Source of the DNA: Brachionus plicatilis
Taxonomy: Eukaryota > Rotifera > Eurotatoria > Ploima > Brachionidae
Direction: 5' to 3'
NCBI GenBank assembly: GCA_010279815.1
Contig: QEOQ01000253.1
Location: forward strand, 163,228-227,227
DNA: 64,000 bases
This document shows positions 20,701 through 32,622 of this stretch, in pieces. The position numbers were made by a program, and so were the translations under genes. Under the pieces are notes generated by a model, which ran no database searches, had not been told where the DNA came from, and saw only the letters and a list, made by a program, of their open reading frames with translations. Each line of letters starts with the position of its first letter. Position 1 is the first letter of the stretch.

Positions 20701-22206
20701 GGACAGTTTCGAGCGGCTAATTAAATAAATATAAGTAAATAAAAAAATTAAAATTTAAGTTTCTAAAAATTAAAATTTGAATGAATAGGTGATTTTTACA
20801 AATTTAAAAGGGTAGATAGATATTTTAATCCAGATCGTTTTATGCCTAAAAGGTTTTGTTTAATGGTGTTTGAAATCTCTTTTCGGCATCAGAGGAACGA
20901 CTTTTCAAAAATTACATTAAAAGAAGCTCATTTTAATGCGATCAATATATCATTTTTTTTTTAAATTTGATAATACAACAATTAAAAAAATTTAGAAAAA
21001 TTTGGAAAAAAATATAAGTACCTTATAATTGGTTGCATCAGCCAATAGCTTGAATATTTTGTGAATATTATTTCCATCACTTGACATAGCCGATCTCAAA
21101 TTCATTCTGAACTCAGAAGACTGACAACATTCAGCAAGTTTAATTGATGACAAACATCTTTCACTGAGTTTATGCTTTGAATTTAAACCATCTAACAAAT
21201 AATTAAAATCGTCCTGGAACGCTTGTGCCTCGCCAAGTTCTTCGCACTCATAGGCTTTTCTAGTGTTACGAATGTTAACAATAGTTAGAGTTGAGTCGAG
21301 GTCTTTGGCGTCAATTTTTGGATCAAATGAATGAGACCTTGGCATTAATTCTAATTTTCCCGAATGGCTAGCAGGCTGAAGAGAATTGGTCTTAGCCAAA
21401 GATTTTTTGGCACAATCATTCTCAATTTCTTCATCAGTATCGCTTTTTTCATCATTTTCGTTGAAATTAAGCTTAAAAGAAGACATTTTTGTATATTTTC
21501 CAGTTTCATCGTTTCTTGACTTGGAGCTGAATATTTTATTTTTTATTACCAAATTTGATTTAGTCTCCGCATTAGATTCAGTTTTTATTTCTGGTACTGA
21601 TTTTTTGATGAGCTTGAATTTTTTAATTTTCTCAAAATCTTTATCGAATTCATCATCTTCGTCAAGCTGTCTTAACTTTGCCTCTAAATCAAAAATTTTA
21701 TTATCAATTTTTTCCACTTTGATTTTTTTGGCCGAATTAGCTTCTTGGTCTTCATCCGGTGATTTGAGCTCGATGATTTTATTTTTATTTGTGGGACTTA
21801 TCTTGGCACATTTGGGCGAAACTTCAGTGTTATGAAAAGATGAGGAAAAAGATGAAGTAGATGAGGAAGAGGGTGACGAGTCATTCTTCTGTTTTTTGAT
21901 GCTTAGCTGACTTGTTTTTGTATTCAGATCAAGTACATTGAAGACGTCTTCGTCACTGTCAATGCTACTGTCAAAGTTATATTGGTCAGTTTTTTCTTTA
22001 AGGGTTCGTTTAAGAACAATTTTAGTCTTTTTGCCAGGGTTATGGGTCGGAGCGGGCGTTTTTTTTTGATCAATGGCATCCGCACAAGTTTTCGAAGGCT
22101 TAGATTTAAAGATAATTCGCTTATTCGGCATAGATTCAGCATTTGGTTCATTGTTTCTGGCGACTGATAACTTAATATTGTTATAGTTTACAGTGGACTT
22201 TTTCAT
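17749..22206 (-). CDS. WAPL: WAPL, cohesin-release factor (wings apart-like)
   Basis: Seven exons: 22206-21022, 19653-18845, 18799-18636, 18584-18331, 18279-18156, 18102-17897, 17820-17749. All phases agree, giving 937 residues. WAPL unloads cohesin from chromatin together with PDS5. The first 300 residues are charged, Ser/Lys-rich and disordered. The conserved helical WAPL domain starts near residue 335 (FNYLLDGLNSK, LSERCLSSIKLAE, FRMNLRSA) and continues in exon 2 with LSLCTALIVFTLTQDNLSID, matching the vertebrate LALCTAALMYILSRDRLNMD. Exon 6 opens with HKAGKHMEDHI, equivalent to the conserved AGKHMED block near the C terminus, so the protein is complete. No FGF (Phe-Gly-Phe) PDS5-binding motif stood out in the N-terminal part. 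Intron 1 (1,368 bp) carries an inverted-repeat element; the other introns are 45-60 bp. Confidence 0.92.
19950..20655. repeat. Long inverted-repeat element inside WAPL intron 1
   Basis: The left half (19958-20160) folds back on the right half (20300-20650). Clear pairs are TTGTGAAATTTCATAA at 19965 against its complement at about 20630-20645; TTCGGCAATGTGAAATTTTA near 20011 against its complement near 20455-20475; AAAAAGTAAAAACTTT near 20052 against 20425-20440. The arms are imperfect (about 80-90% by eye). No reading frame. Fragments of this family appear near 7570 and in the TRPM intron near 30760-30840. It would form a long hairpin in the WAPL pre-mRNA. Confidence 0.75.
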
Positions 22207-23703
22207 TTTGGCTATAGAATAATTTTCTCGTATTTCAACGTAAATATTAATACATAATTTTTATGATTGAAAATTTGAAAGAAATAAAGCATTATAGATT
22301 TCTTTCAAATTTATAATGAAAATGCTTTCAAATATTTAATTTTTTTTCTTAATCTAACTCAACAAAAATACATGAATCAAATCTCAGTTGAAAATTTAGC
22401 GCCATTAGCGCGTTTTAACAAAATTCCAATTGAACAAATTATTTTATTTTGTATATTTTATTCTTCAATTTTTACAAATTTTAATAAAAGAAAGATAAAA
22501 ATATTTAATTTAGCTCTTAAATTTAATTGAGCTTTTTGGGCTACCATGAAAAATTTGAAAATTCTCCTTTTGACATAAAATTTTATACATTAAATATTAT
22601 CCAATTAATTCTTTAAAATTTAATCGATATTTTTAACTTGTTTTAGCCTGCTATAAAAATTTTGATTTTGGAAATCCATAAAATTTAAAATTGATTCTTA
22701 ATTTTAAAAAAATCCTTAAAGAAATATCAAATTATTTATTAACTGTTCTGATTTTCCATGATTTAAGAAATTATTTATCAACGAGCCTCTGCTATTCATT
22801 GTTCAGACCAGTTTTTTGTCATGTGGTCGTAGGTTTATTGGGACCAAGATTAAAAAAAGATTTTAAATGTGAAACTAAAAAACAACAACATAAACTAAAA
22901 TTTTTAATTTTTAATCTTTGAAAAAGTGAACTAGTACATAAATCTAGAAATTACTTTTGCAAAATAGAGAATAAAACATAAAAATCAAAAATATAATTAT
23001 TTATTTTTGCAAACTGTTGTATAAAAATAAAAAATAAACTTTAAACTAAAACATACTTTTTCTTTTTGTAGCAAAAAATTGATGGATTTTTTTGACCAAA
23101 GCCAATTCTAATATGGAACTTGAATATTTTTTCAAGCAATTTTCGAAAGCAACATCTGCACATTGTAATTTAAAAAAGGGTTCAATCCGTGAATCTAATG
23201 CTGATGATCACAAAATGCGTCTTCTTTATCTATTTGTGAATTAACATTTATTAAAAATAAATTTTATGTTGAATTAACACTTATAAAAAGAAAATTTATG
23301 TGTTAATTAACAGTTTAAAAATGAAAAAAAATTATGCTTGATTCACATTTTATATGTTTTTTTAATCTTCGTTCAGATTTTTGAACTACAAGCGAAATTG
23401 ATGCCATTTGTTAACGATACCTTTTCGAAACCATTTATTCATTGGTTTTTTTTTTTAAATACAGACTCATAGGATTAAAGTATTTAATCTGTCTTCATTA
23501 GACTTAATTTAGTAGAATTAATCAATTTTTTCACTCTTCTTTTTTCTTTCTCAAGGATTTTAATACCTGAAATATCATAGACATTATCATTGTCTTTAAT
23601 CTAAATATCAGGTAAAAAATAGAAAACATTTTTTTACTAGTTTATGTTACTAATTTTATTCTATTTTAATAATTTTAGATTAAATTAAAAAAAGATTAAT
23701 TTC
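22207..23703. other. Interval between WAPL start and TRPM stop
   Basis: Holds the WAPL promoter region and the TRPM 3' flank. Apart from one small frame at 23113-23244 I see no coding or repeat structure. Confidence 0.3.
23113..23244 (+). CDS. Small unidentified open frame
   Basis: A 43-codon frame from ATG to TAA (starts MELEYFFKQFSKAT, ends RLLYLFVN). It is less A/T-biased and more protein-like than surrounding frames, with no low-complexity runs, but I recognise no family, and no splice partner was found. It could be a degraded exon or chance. Confidence 0.15.
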   Translation: MELEYFFKQFSKATSAHCNLKKGSIRESNADDHKMRLLYLFVN

Positions 23704-26700
23704 TCATCTTTTTAGTCTAATTTCTGACAGATTGTTGAATTTTTGTTCAAGAAGTTCAAGCTTTTCAGTATTCCATCGGAGTATTTCATCCAGAGATTGT
23801 TTTTTTTGTTCTTCTTTTTGTTCAAGATATTCAAAGGCGGATTTCTTTTCTAAGTCTTTATAAAGAATAAAAAATTAAATGATCTAAAAGATTGAAAAAA
23901 ATACCTTGAATTATTTGTAAGAATTCATCAGTTTCGGTCGCTTTTTTTATTCGTTTGGCACGATTTTTCAAAATCACAACTTTAATTATCTCGAAAGGGT
24001 ACATGATTAGACAAAAAGGAGCAGGAAATATTGGTGCATCGACGTACTCGTTTACCAATGTATAAAGTTGAAATTTCCAAATTAAATCACTATTTTCATG
24101 CACCTGCTGAAAAGTTGCACTATAATTCAAAATAAAAATTTTATCAGAGCACAGTCTCCAAATCTTACCTAAACATAGCTATTAGAAGGTTTACTAAAAG
24201 AACATTTGCTATAACCATGTAAACAATAAGGGCAAGATAGCTGTAGACCATGCCATGGGGATCTGGACAATCGGATTGCTGGGTACAATTGGAAAAAAAT
24301 TTGTCAAAATCTTCTAAAATTTTAATTGTGCCATAAATGGGCCAGTAGCCTTTGGTCAAAATTCTTCTTATCAGGTTAAGGTCGAATTTCGAGCTCGGGT
24401 AAAGAGAAGCTTAGCGATTTGTTAAATTTTAAAATATTTAAAAAATAAAAATTTAGCTTAAATTTACCTTCAGTTGTTATTCCAAAAGCGCACACAAAAA
24501 TAGAAGTTAAGCACATAAAATAAATTAGATCTTTTGCCATCTTATAGATCATGACTAGTTTTGGTCCAAGAGATCTAAAAACCAGCGAAACATGCAGAAG
24601 TCTTAAATACCATACAGTCAAGTCCAGGCAAAAAAAAAGTCTAGTTAAAAAATTGAAATTGAAATTTATTTTATTAACTTTATTCTTGAATTACTTGGCA
24701 AAGGTAAACATTTTTTCATTAGTCCAAATTGAAACAATTCGAAAAATCATGCCGATTACGAAAAAAAGGCATCCAAGTATGTCCAGGTAGTTCCATTTAT
24801 CCCTAAAATAGCGTATGAGCTTAATTTTAAGAGATATTTTCATTTCTCCATCAAAAAACTTAAAATAAATAAAAAAATTTAATTTTGATTAAGAAAGGTT
24901 ATTTAAATCAATTAATTATTTTATAATCTATTTGCTTTTTTCATGAATTTAAATAGTATTTTGAGATTGATTTTTTATTTTTAAGTGAATTAAATCATTA
25001 ATATATAAGTTAACGTTATTTCTTAAATTAAAAAAAAAAAATTAACTTTAAGCTATTCTTTTTCTTGAAATTAAAAAACTTATGATAATACGATATTAAA
25101 TATGATACGATTTTTTAATGAAACATATAAATTTTATTAAAAATTGTTTATATTTTTCGAAATAAAAATAAAATTTTGATATCTATTTAAGATTTATCCT
25201 TTAGTATGCGGTTAATTTTTAATTCAACTTTACATTTACATTTCTATTGAAGGATTTTTTTTAAGTTTACACATTTTTTGACATTTAATATAAGTAAAAT
25301 TAGCACTTTTTTAACGAATATTAATTTAACGAATTTACTTATAAAATTTTAAAAATCTTTTCAATCAAACTTGTTTTTAAGTCACAAATTTAAGCCATTG
25401 CCGGTGAACGACTTAGGTTAGGAAATATTCTCTAAAAAAGGTTAGACTAAAGTACTCAATTAATTGAGCTTTATTTTAATTGATTAAAGGACTAAACATA
25501 CGATCAAAACATTCGACGCTCTTTTTATATATTAGGCAATTCTATTAACTTATTTATAAATTTGTAACTTATTTAACAATTTTTTATAAATTTTTTAAAA
25601 CATTAAATTTGTCCTTTTATAGAAAATTAATTTTTTAGATTCTTCAACTGATCATCCGATTCAAAATAATCAACTAAGTAAAATCTTTGTATATTTTAAT
25701 TTCAATAGTGATCAAATAACTAAAATATCGAAAGCTAATTTAAGTAGTAATGATTTAAATGAAAGCCAGTTTTTAATTTTAAAGGAAAATTTTCTATAAT
25801 TTTTTTTGTATTACCTGTCGAATCTCTTCAATTGTTAAAGTTAAAATCCAAATTGAAAGAATACATTCAAAAGGACCAGGATATCGTTTTAAGCTTTGAA
25901 AATTTTGAATCAAACTCTGATTATTGAAATTCTGTGTTTCAAACATTTCCGTATAGCTTAAATCGCATAACAAAAAATAACTATAAATGCATAAAAAAAT
26001 GATGTAGGCAATCTTTTTAAGAAAAAAATTATTTTTTTGTACCAAAATAATAATTAAAATACCGAATCATAGACGAAAATAATGCTGGGTGAATGCAAAA
26101 AGTTACCAACGTCTAGGAAATATTTGGCAAAATTAATTTTATTCTTTTTTTTATTTTTTTTTGTTTTAACGGGCTCGCTACACAAATTCAAATCATTGAT
26201 ATTTTCATCATCAGATTGTTCACCTCTAAATCATAATTAAATAGTAAAAATAAGGTTATTTTTAAATTTATACTTACTTTCCTAACAGTTCTGTTTCAAA
26301 ATTATCTAAGGATTTTAGTGATTTATTCATTGCGAGAAGAGGTGCCATCAGTCCAAAACTCAAACAGCCAACCATTCTCTTTTTTTATAATTATAAAACT
26401 GACTAAACATTTACATTTTTTAAAAATTACTTTTATTAAGGTTAAAAATCCGTCAAAAGGAATCACTTCTCCATTCCATTTTTTATTCAATAGATTTTGA
26501 ACACATAAGCAAGCAACGAATTTATGCTGTTTGCCTAAGTTGGCTATTTGTAAGCACTCTAAATCATAATGAGGAATTGTAAACTCTAAATAATTGAAAA
26601 TTAGGAATTCCTTTGTCAATATCTCCATTGAATTCAACACCCCGATAGCCATTTCTGAAAACTCACTTTTGAAAAAATTAAAAATTTTAATTGAGCTTAA

Positions 26701-29700
26701 AATTATTTGATTATTTTTTACTCGGATATCCTTTTTAATTCTAAATTATGCTGGTTCTTTAAGAACAGATTTTGATAAAAAGAAGCTGCCATCAGAGCAT
26801 TGCCCATGTGATACTTGATTTTATTTTTATTTGATCAAAATTAATAATTAAGTTTTTGATTACTTCTCCTGTTTTCCAGAAAATTTTGGCAAGTTCAATT
26901 CGTCCAAAAAATATAGACCACATAAACAAATTAAGCTCTTGATTTTTTTCAATCTTTAAATTCAGCCAAGATTCTTCAGTTTCGCTCAGAAAAACTGTCT
27001 CTTTGTTATCTTTACCATAATAATCATTCTTTAATAAATAATCAAATAATTAAAAATTTAATTTTTTCATTAGTTCATAAACTTTAATATTATTTAAAAA
27101 AGTTAATAATCGTTAAAAGACTTAATCTTTAAAATGTCCTCAAAAATTTCTTTTTGGTTATACTTCCGGAACATTTTCTGGCTTTATTTTTTTAAGACAG
27201 ATAATTATTTAACATATTCTGATAATTGTGATCTTAAATATTTTTCAGTCTTGATTTTAGTCGATATAAACGGACTTGTTTTAAAGTCAAAATATTAAAG
27301 TCAATGACTTGAATAAAGAAAAATAGGTTAGCTGATTTTTCGTGGTTAAATAGTTATCCAAATCATTAATTTTACTTTTTTTATAATATCAAGACAAAAA
27401 TTGATATTGCTTTATCAATAGTAATAAATTGGGGAGCAATTTCAGATTTTGAAAAAATTTTCTATTTTATTAGTCGTAAATTAATTGAAAATTCAGTATT
27501 TTGAATTTTTTTTATTTTAAAGCTCGGATCGGCCTGATTTTTAATTTAAAATTACATGAATGCTATTGTGACTTATAAAACCAATAAGTTTTAAATTTTT
27601 GCCATTTTTTATTCTACATAAGTTCTACATATTTTTATTTATTAATTTTGCTCTTTCTTTTTTAAATGAAAGTTGATTAGATACACTCCTTTTTTTAATT
27701 TTTTCCTTAAAGAAAAAAATCTATTTTTAATTATTGAATACTTACCAGATATTTTTTTATCATATCTTTTTTAATATCATTGTTAATAGATTCGATTGAT
27801 TCGTTTGGAAAGAAGCTAAAATCCGAATCTTCAAATGTATAGTACTTAATAAAAGCTTTGACTTTCTTAAAAGTGATAAAAAAATTAGTATTGTTGATGC
27901 CAAATAATTCCTTGAAGAGATAAAAAATTGAGTTTCTTTTGAATTCCTCATGTATCTAAAATGATTTGAATTTTAGTAGTTTTTTAAGTTTACAATTTTC
28001 ATCTTACTGTTTCGGAATTGTACAAATAGTATAATCGGCCATTTGTTAGGAAATTTTTAAGATTTGCGTCATTCTCGAGAAACAATTGTACAAACTCTGA
28101 TTTGTTATCTATCAAAGCAATTTCTAATAATTTTGAAAATTGATGAACAGAAAACTCTTCATCTTCATTCAGAATATCATTTTTGGCAATGTCGATCCGA
28201 TTCCATTGTGTAGCTAATCTTAAATTTTCGAATCGCTTTTTTTTCTGGGCTTTAAATATTTTTTAATAATCTTTTATCCAAATAAATTTTTAGAAATTTG
28301 AAATTCCTTTCAATTCACCCTTTTTCTTGCTACTTTTTTCTGGAATATTTTTATTGGTAATATTTATTTTATTTTTCTGTAACCTTACATATAAAAATCA
28401 AAAAATTTTTAAGATAAAAAAATCAAAGCTTCCAATTATTTTTCATTTGATAATATATTTCGATATAAATTATAAAGACTTGTTTAAATTCATTTTGATT
28501 TGTAAATATTTACTTGATATATCTATTAAAAAAAATATTTATGAATGATTTAATGATATCTAATATAAATTAGTGTTTAATAAAATAGATAAGCTTGACA
28601 CTATGCCTGCTTATGCAGGAGCAGAGAAAGATATCGCCAAAGAAAGACTGTAAAAACAATGGACACTAATTCAAGAATTCCCGTCAGCAGAACTAGTATT
28701 CGAATGGATCATAGACCAGAAAAAATGGTCACAGCTGAGGCTATTCAGAACAGTAGATGGCAAAAGCGTGGCCAGAGGGGTGCTCCAGTACCCCTATCCA
28801 AAAATTAAACCTCCTTTAATAAGTTCGTTTTAATAAAAAAGTCATTATTTTTCATTTAAATTGTAGACTCAAAAAAAATACGATTTTTTTAAATTTGTGT
28901 ATTTTCATATTTTTAAACTCATTAATTAAATATTTTTTTGTAAATTTCATCAGATAAAATAAAATTTTCTTCTAAAATTTTATTTCAACATCGACACCTC
29001 CCATTTAAAAATTTATGACTTTGCTTACGGTCGCTAGAGTCAAGCATAAACTAAACAGCCACTCGCGATATAATCAAGGAAAATAAATATTTTGGTGTCT
29101 AAGTTATCGAATCTAATTTTCGAGGAAATAAAGTAGATATAGTTATACCAAATTCAAAACAGATCAAAAACTTTGTGATAAGAATACGAGAGGCAAACCA
29201 AAATGCTTAAAAAATCAATAGTGTTTTTTTTGCATGAAATTTGTCTTTTTTTCTTAGTAAACTTTAAAAAGTAATTAAATCTTAAATATTTTTTAATTCA
29301 AATATCGATTTAATTCTTTTAAGATTCAAAATTAACTAATCTTAGATATCAATCAATTATGCTTTCAAAAAGAGTCTATCCTTAAATATCATTTTTTATA
29401 AATATTAAAAAAAATTAGGCCGTATTTTTAATTTGAAGTACTAACTACTGGATTAAAAAAAATTTCTGTTTAAAATTAATTAACCTTAATATCACATAAA
29501 TAAAACAAAAAAAGCACCTAATTTTTTTTTAAATTCACATTTTAAATTTAATAATAATAACAATAATATATATAAGTAGTGTTGGACGCGGACAGAGCTA
29601 ACCGGTCCAAAAACGGGCGGTTCATCGCGGTTGTTGGCCCGTTTAGTAACCGGTCAAAAATAAACGGGCCAAAGTCCGCCCGCCAAAATGGGGACGGTTT

Positions 29701-32622
29701 CTTGGACGCCCGTTTATTTTTAAACGGTAATTAAACGGGTCAATAATTAGCCCGCCAAAATAAACGGGCCAAGGTCCGCCCGCCAAAATTGGAACAGCTA
29801 ATACGGTCACGGTCACGGTTTTTAAAATTTTTGGCCCGTTTACTGTCCGCTTGCACGGACACCAACACTATATATAAGCTACATTAAGACTAGCTTGCGG
29901 AGGTGGCCTACTAGGAGGTCACCTATGGTAGCTCCTTGCACATAACACATAGAAAGTACTGAAAAAAAAGAAATACTGTTTAAATGTTTAGGTCAAAATA
30001 AAAGTTAACATTACAGATAGAAAAATAACTCAATTTTTCGTAAAATACAACAAATAAACAATTTAAGATAATTAAAACAATCAATTTCTAAACTTTTGAC
30101 ACATACTGTATTAGGAAAAAGTTGAATTGAAAAGAATTTCATATCTTCAAATATAATTTTGAATAATCACAATTAAGAAAAGCTCTGAGAATTGCAGACT
30201 CGATGTCAACTGAATCCTCACCCAAACGAAAAATATGCATCAAATCTGAATTTTTGAATTCAATAATAGATTTGACATGGTCACAAACTCGCTCAATATT
30301 GTTTTTTCTTAACTCTTCATTGTCGTCGAGTATTTTCGACTCGGAAACAATCTTAAATATACTAAAGTTTGTTTATTTTTTAGTTTTATAATTTTTTCTA
30401 ATAATATTAAAATATTTGATAAAGATACACTGGGTCTTCCTTGTTTTGTAACTAGGAGGTAACCAATCTTGTGACCAATCCGTTCGGTATTGGTTTTTGG
30501 TCAGAAAAAAGTCCAGAATTAATAAAAAATTAGTAAAATAAAGTTTAAATTTTCAGTAAATAATCTAACAAAAAAAAGTATAGTTTTAAAATGTATTTAT
30601 TTATATTATCTAGAATGATTTAATTTCAAAATTCTCTAGCTCTCATAAAATTCGCCACATCATATAAATACATTAATTTTTTAGATTATTTATTTCAAGA
30701 TCACAGTACATATTTTTTTATCAATTAAAACTTTCATCTGACTTTGCAAAAACTATACAATTTTCTGTAAAATGCACACAATCAATTGCAGATTTTTTGC
30801 AGAGCTGAGAACTCAATTGTAAAAATTTGTACAATGTAAATTTATAGGAAATAAATTATTTAAAAAAAAAAAAAGAAAACTTCTACACATATATTTTATG
30901 AAATGAAAAAGCTATTTAAACTGTTTAAATCTAATAGATTTACTTTTATTTTTCATTAATTAAATTTTTAACTTAATTTGACTTGAATTTTTAAATAAAA
31001 ATTTTTAAGCCATGGATTTTTAAACAACTCTAGCATCAAAATATGTATTTAGCTACTAAAATTGCCTTAATTTATCTATTCCTATAATTCAAAATAACTA
31101 ATTACAAAACGAAAAAATCCTTAAATAATCTAAGATATATCAAAATTGTTAAAATAATAATTGACATAAGCTTAAACCGACATTAATTGAATTTTGGGTT
31201 AAAAAAATACAAATAAAAAAATTTAATATAAGCAGTTTAATTTTTTCTGTATTTTTGAACATTAATAATATGACCCTTTCTATCCTAGTGGAAAATAGTG
31301 AGGCGCTCATCTCCTTTTTCAGTACCTTTTAAGCAACGGCTCCGACCTGACACAGAGGTAACTGCATCGAGTTGGTCATCTACACCGCTATTATTACCCA
31401 GTCGAAACCGGTACCCCTTTTTTTAATGATGAAAGGGATTTAAAAATTCGTCCCGTACTGCTGAGATATTCTGAATATTTTTCCACCCTCAGATTTTGAA
31501 CCCTCGATCTTGCATGACTAACCCACAAATCATTCGGCTATACGGGCTCCGTTTTTGTACATTAAGGTATTTTAAATTTTATTCTTAAGTTTTTATTTTT
31601 ATTAAATTATTCTTTTAGAGATTTTTAACTCAAAATTAATAGAAAGAAAAGGTTAAATAAACTTGCCTTGTGGGTAGTTTTAGACAGAAAAATGAAAAAA
31701 CAGATCCTTGTTTACAACATGCTTTTTGTTATCAGAACAATATATGGTAGCATTATTTTCTTGTTTAATAATAACATCAAAAATATTGGTTAATAATTAC
31801 TCAGGGTCTTCCTGTTTAATTGCATTAACAATCAAATCAGCACATCCTTTACTCCCTTCTAGAATAAGAATCGGTATTCTAAGTTTCAATGATTGCTTGA
31901 TAATGAGCAAAGTATCCAAATCGCCATGAACACATATTTGTATCAATGGAATATCATGTTTTCCCTCATATTCACTAAATGAATTTGAAAGAACTAAATT
32001 TGATAAATGTTGCTTTGATTTGCGTAGTTCAGCTTCTAAATACGGACGAAATTTTACCTCAGAACTTGTCACCGAATCGTTCAAAAAAATGAAATGAGTA
32101 TGGTTTGAATCTAGATAAATTTCGCCACTTGTTGTTAAATTATCTTTGTGAAAATAATTGAAAGGCTGCTAAAAATTAAAATTAAAAATTTTATAAAAAT
32201 AAAAAATTAATACTTTGATATCAGGTTTTAAATGTTCAAGTTTGTTTTTAAAAACAACAGTTTCTGATTCCAAGATTCCAATTAAAATCAAATCGGATAC
32301 AAATGCGCTCTTAGTATATTCACTAATTGCTTCGCCTACCAATTTAGAAACACCTGTATTGAACCCATTTGTAATTATCCAAGATCCTGTTGACATTGAG
32401 GCTTTGATTAATCCTCTCTTAAATGCTTTCTTCATGTTATTTGGCATTTTGAAATTTTTTATGTCTGAAATTCAGAATTAATTCTCTTAATAAAACTATT
32501 AGACAAATTTAACCTCCAATCACACTTATTATAAGTTTGGGTTCTGGTAGGTTCCATTTATGCTTAGAGTATAGATGATTAATTATATTGTCCGAGTTTA
32601 TTTTACTCTTGAATCCAACAAT
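23704..32622 (-). CDS. TRPM cation channel (TRPM2-like, no NUDT9 domain), N-terminal start unresolved
   Basis: Seventeen exons: 32622-32514, 32464-32214, 32168-31801, 30361-30171, 28244-28008, 27955-27746, 27028-26864, 26813-26722, 26665-26431, 26378-26278, 26225-26063, 26012-25815, 24858-24695, 24640-24468, 24409-24169, 24119-23905, 23855-23704 (about 1,088 residues). The N-terminal TRPM homology region shows WNLPEPKLIISVIG, RGLIKASMSTGSWIITNGFN and LDSNHTHFIFLND. Middle blocks include FRLGEDSVDIESAILRAFL and LATQWNRIDIAKNDI. Membrane segments run from IAYIIFLCIYSYFLLC through YFRDKWNYLDILGCLFFVIG and WYLRLLHV, then the TRP S5 block LGPKLVMIYKMAKDL. The pore region has GYWPIYGTI, then S6 ANVLLVNLLIAMF and the TRP-helix FQQVHENSDLIWKFQ, closest to TRPM2. 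A short coiled coil ends the protein; the NUDT9-like ADP-ribose domain is absent. The junction between 30171 and 28244 does not fit in phase, so a small exon is probably missing, and the first exon was not found. Confidence 0.88.
28603..28836 (+). pseudogene. Unidentified coding relic in a TRPM intron
   Basis: A frame antisense to TRPM has normal base composition in contrast to the A/T-rich intron around it. It reads MPAYAGAEKDIAKERL, one stop, then KQWTLIQEFPSAELVFEWII and KKWSQLRLFRTVDGKS, ending at a TAA at 28834. Tryptophan spacing (W..L..EFP.....EWI.....KWS) looks like a DNA-binding or transposon-encoded module, but I cannot name it. A CCTGCTTATGCAGG hairpin (28606-28619) sits at its start. 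A further small frame at about 29117-29203 (GNKVDIVIPNSKQ...) may belong to the same dead element. Confidence 0.4.
29577..29870. mobile_element. GC-rich hAT-type MITE with perfect 8-bp target duplication
   Basis: Terminal inverted repeats TAGTGTTGG (29577-29585) and CCAACACTA (29862-29870) are bounded by identical octamers TATATAAG (29569-29576 and 29871-29878). An 8-bp duplication and a TAGxGTTGG-type end place it in the hAT superfamily. The 294-bp body is strikingly GC-rich for this genome and contains an internal repeat of AAACGGGCCAA then GTCCGCCCGCCAAAAT (near 29668 and 29763). It has no coding capacity. It lies in a TRPM intron and the flanking repeats are exact, so the insertion is recent. 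Confidence 0.92.
31262..31551 (-). mobile_element. tRNA-derived SINE, full-length reverse copy in a TRPM intron
   Basis: Reverse-complement copy of the element at 3239-3532 over its whole length, including the A box (TAGCCGAATGA, complement of 31530-31540), a mutated B box (GGTTCAAAATC, complement of about 31491-31501) and the conserved body block CTCTGTGTCAGGTCGGAGCC. It ends in the same TATTATTA tail. It lies in the intron between TRPM exons 3 and 4, antisense... to the window but in the same orientation as TRPM transcription. Confidence 0.85.

Noticed and set aside
21386..21835. 149-codon plus-strand frame inside WAPL exon 1
   Set aside because: It is the antisense reading of the Ser/Lys-rich WAPL N terminus and has the matching Ser/Phe/Leu bias.
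22691..22921. 76-codon plus-strand frame upstream of WAPL
   Set aside because: Composition is typical of random A/T-rich DNA with hydrophobic runs; no motif, no splice signals that extend it.
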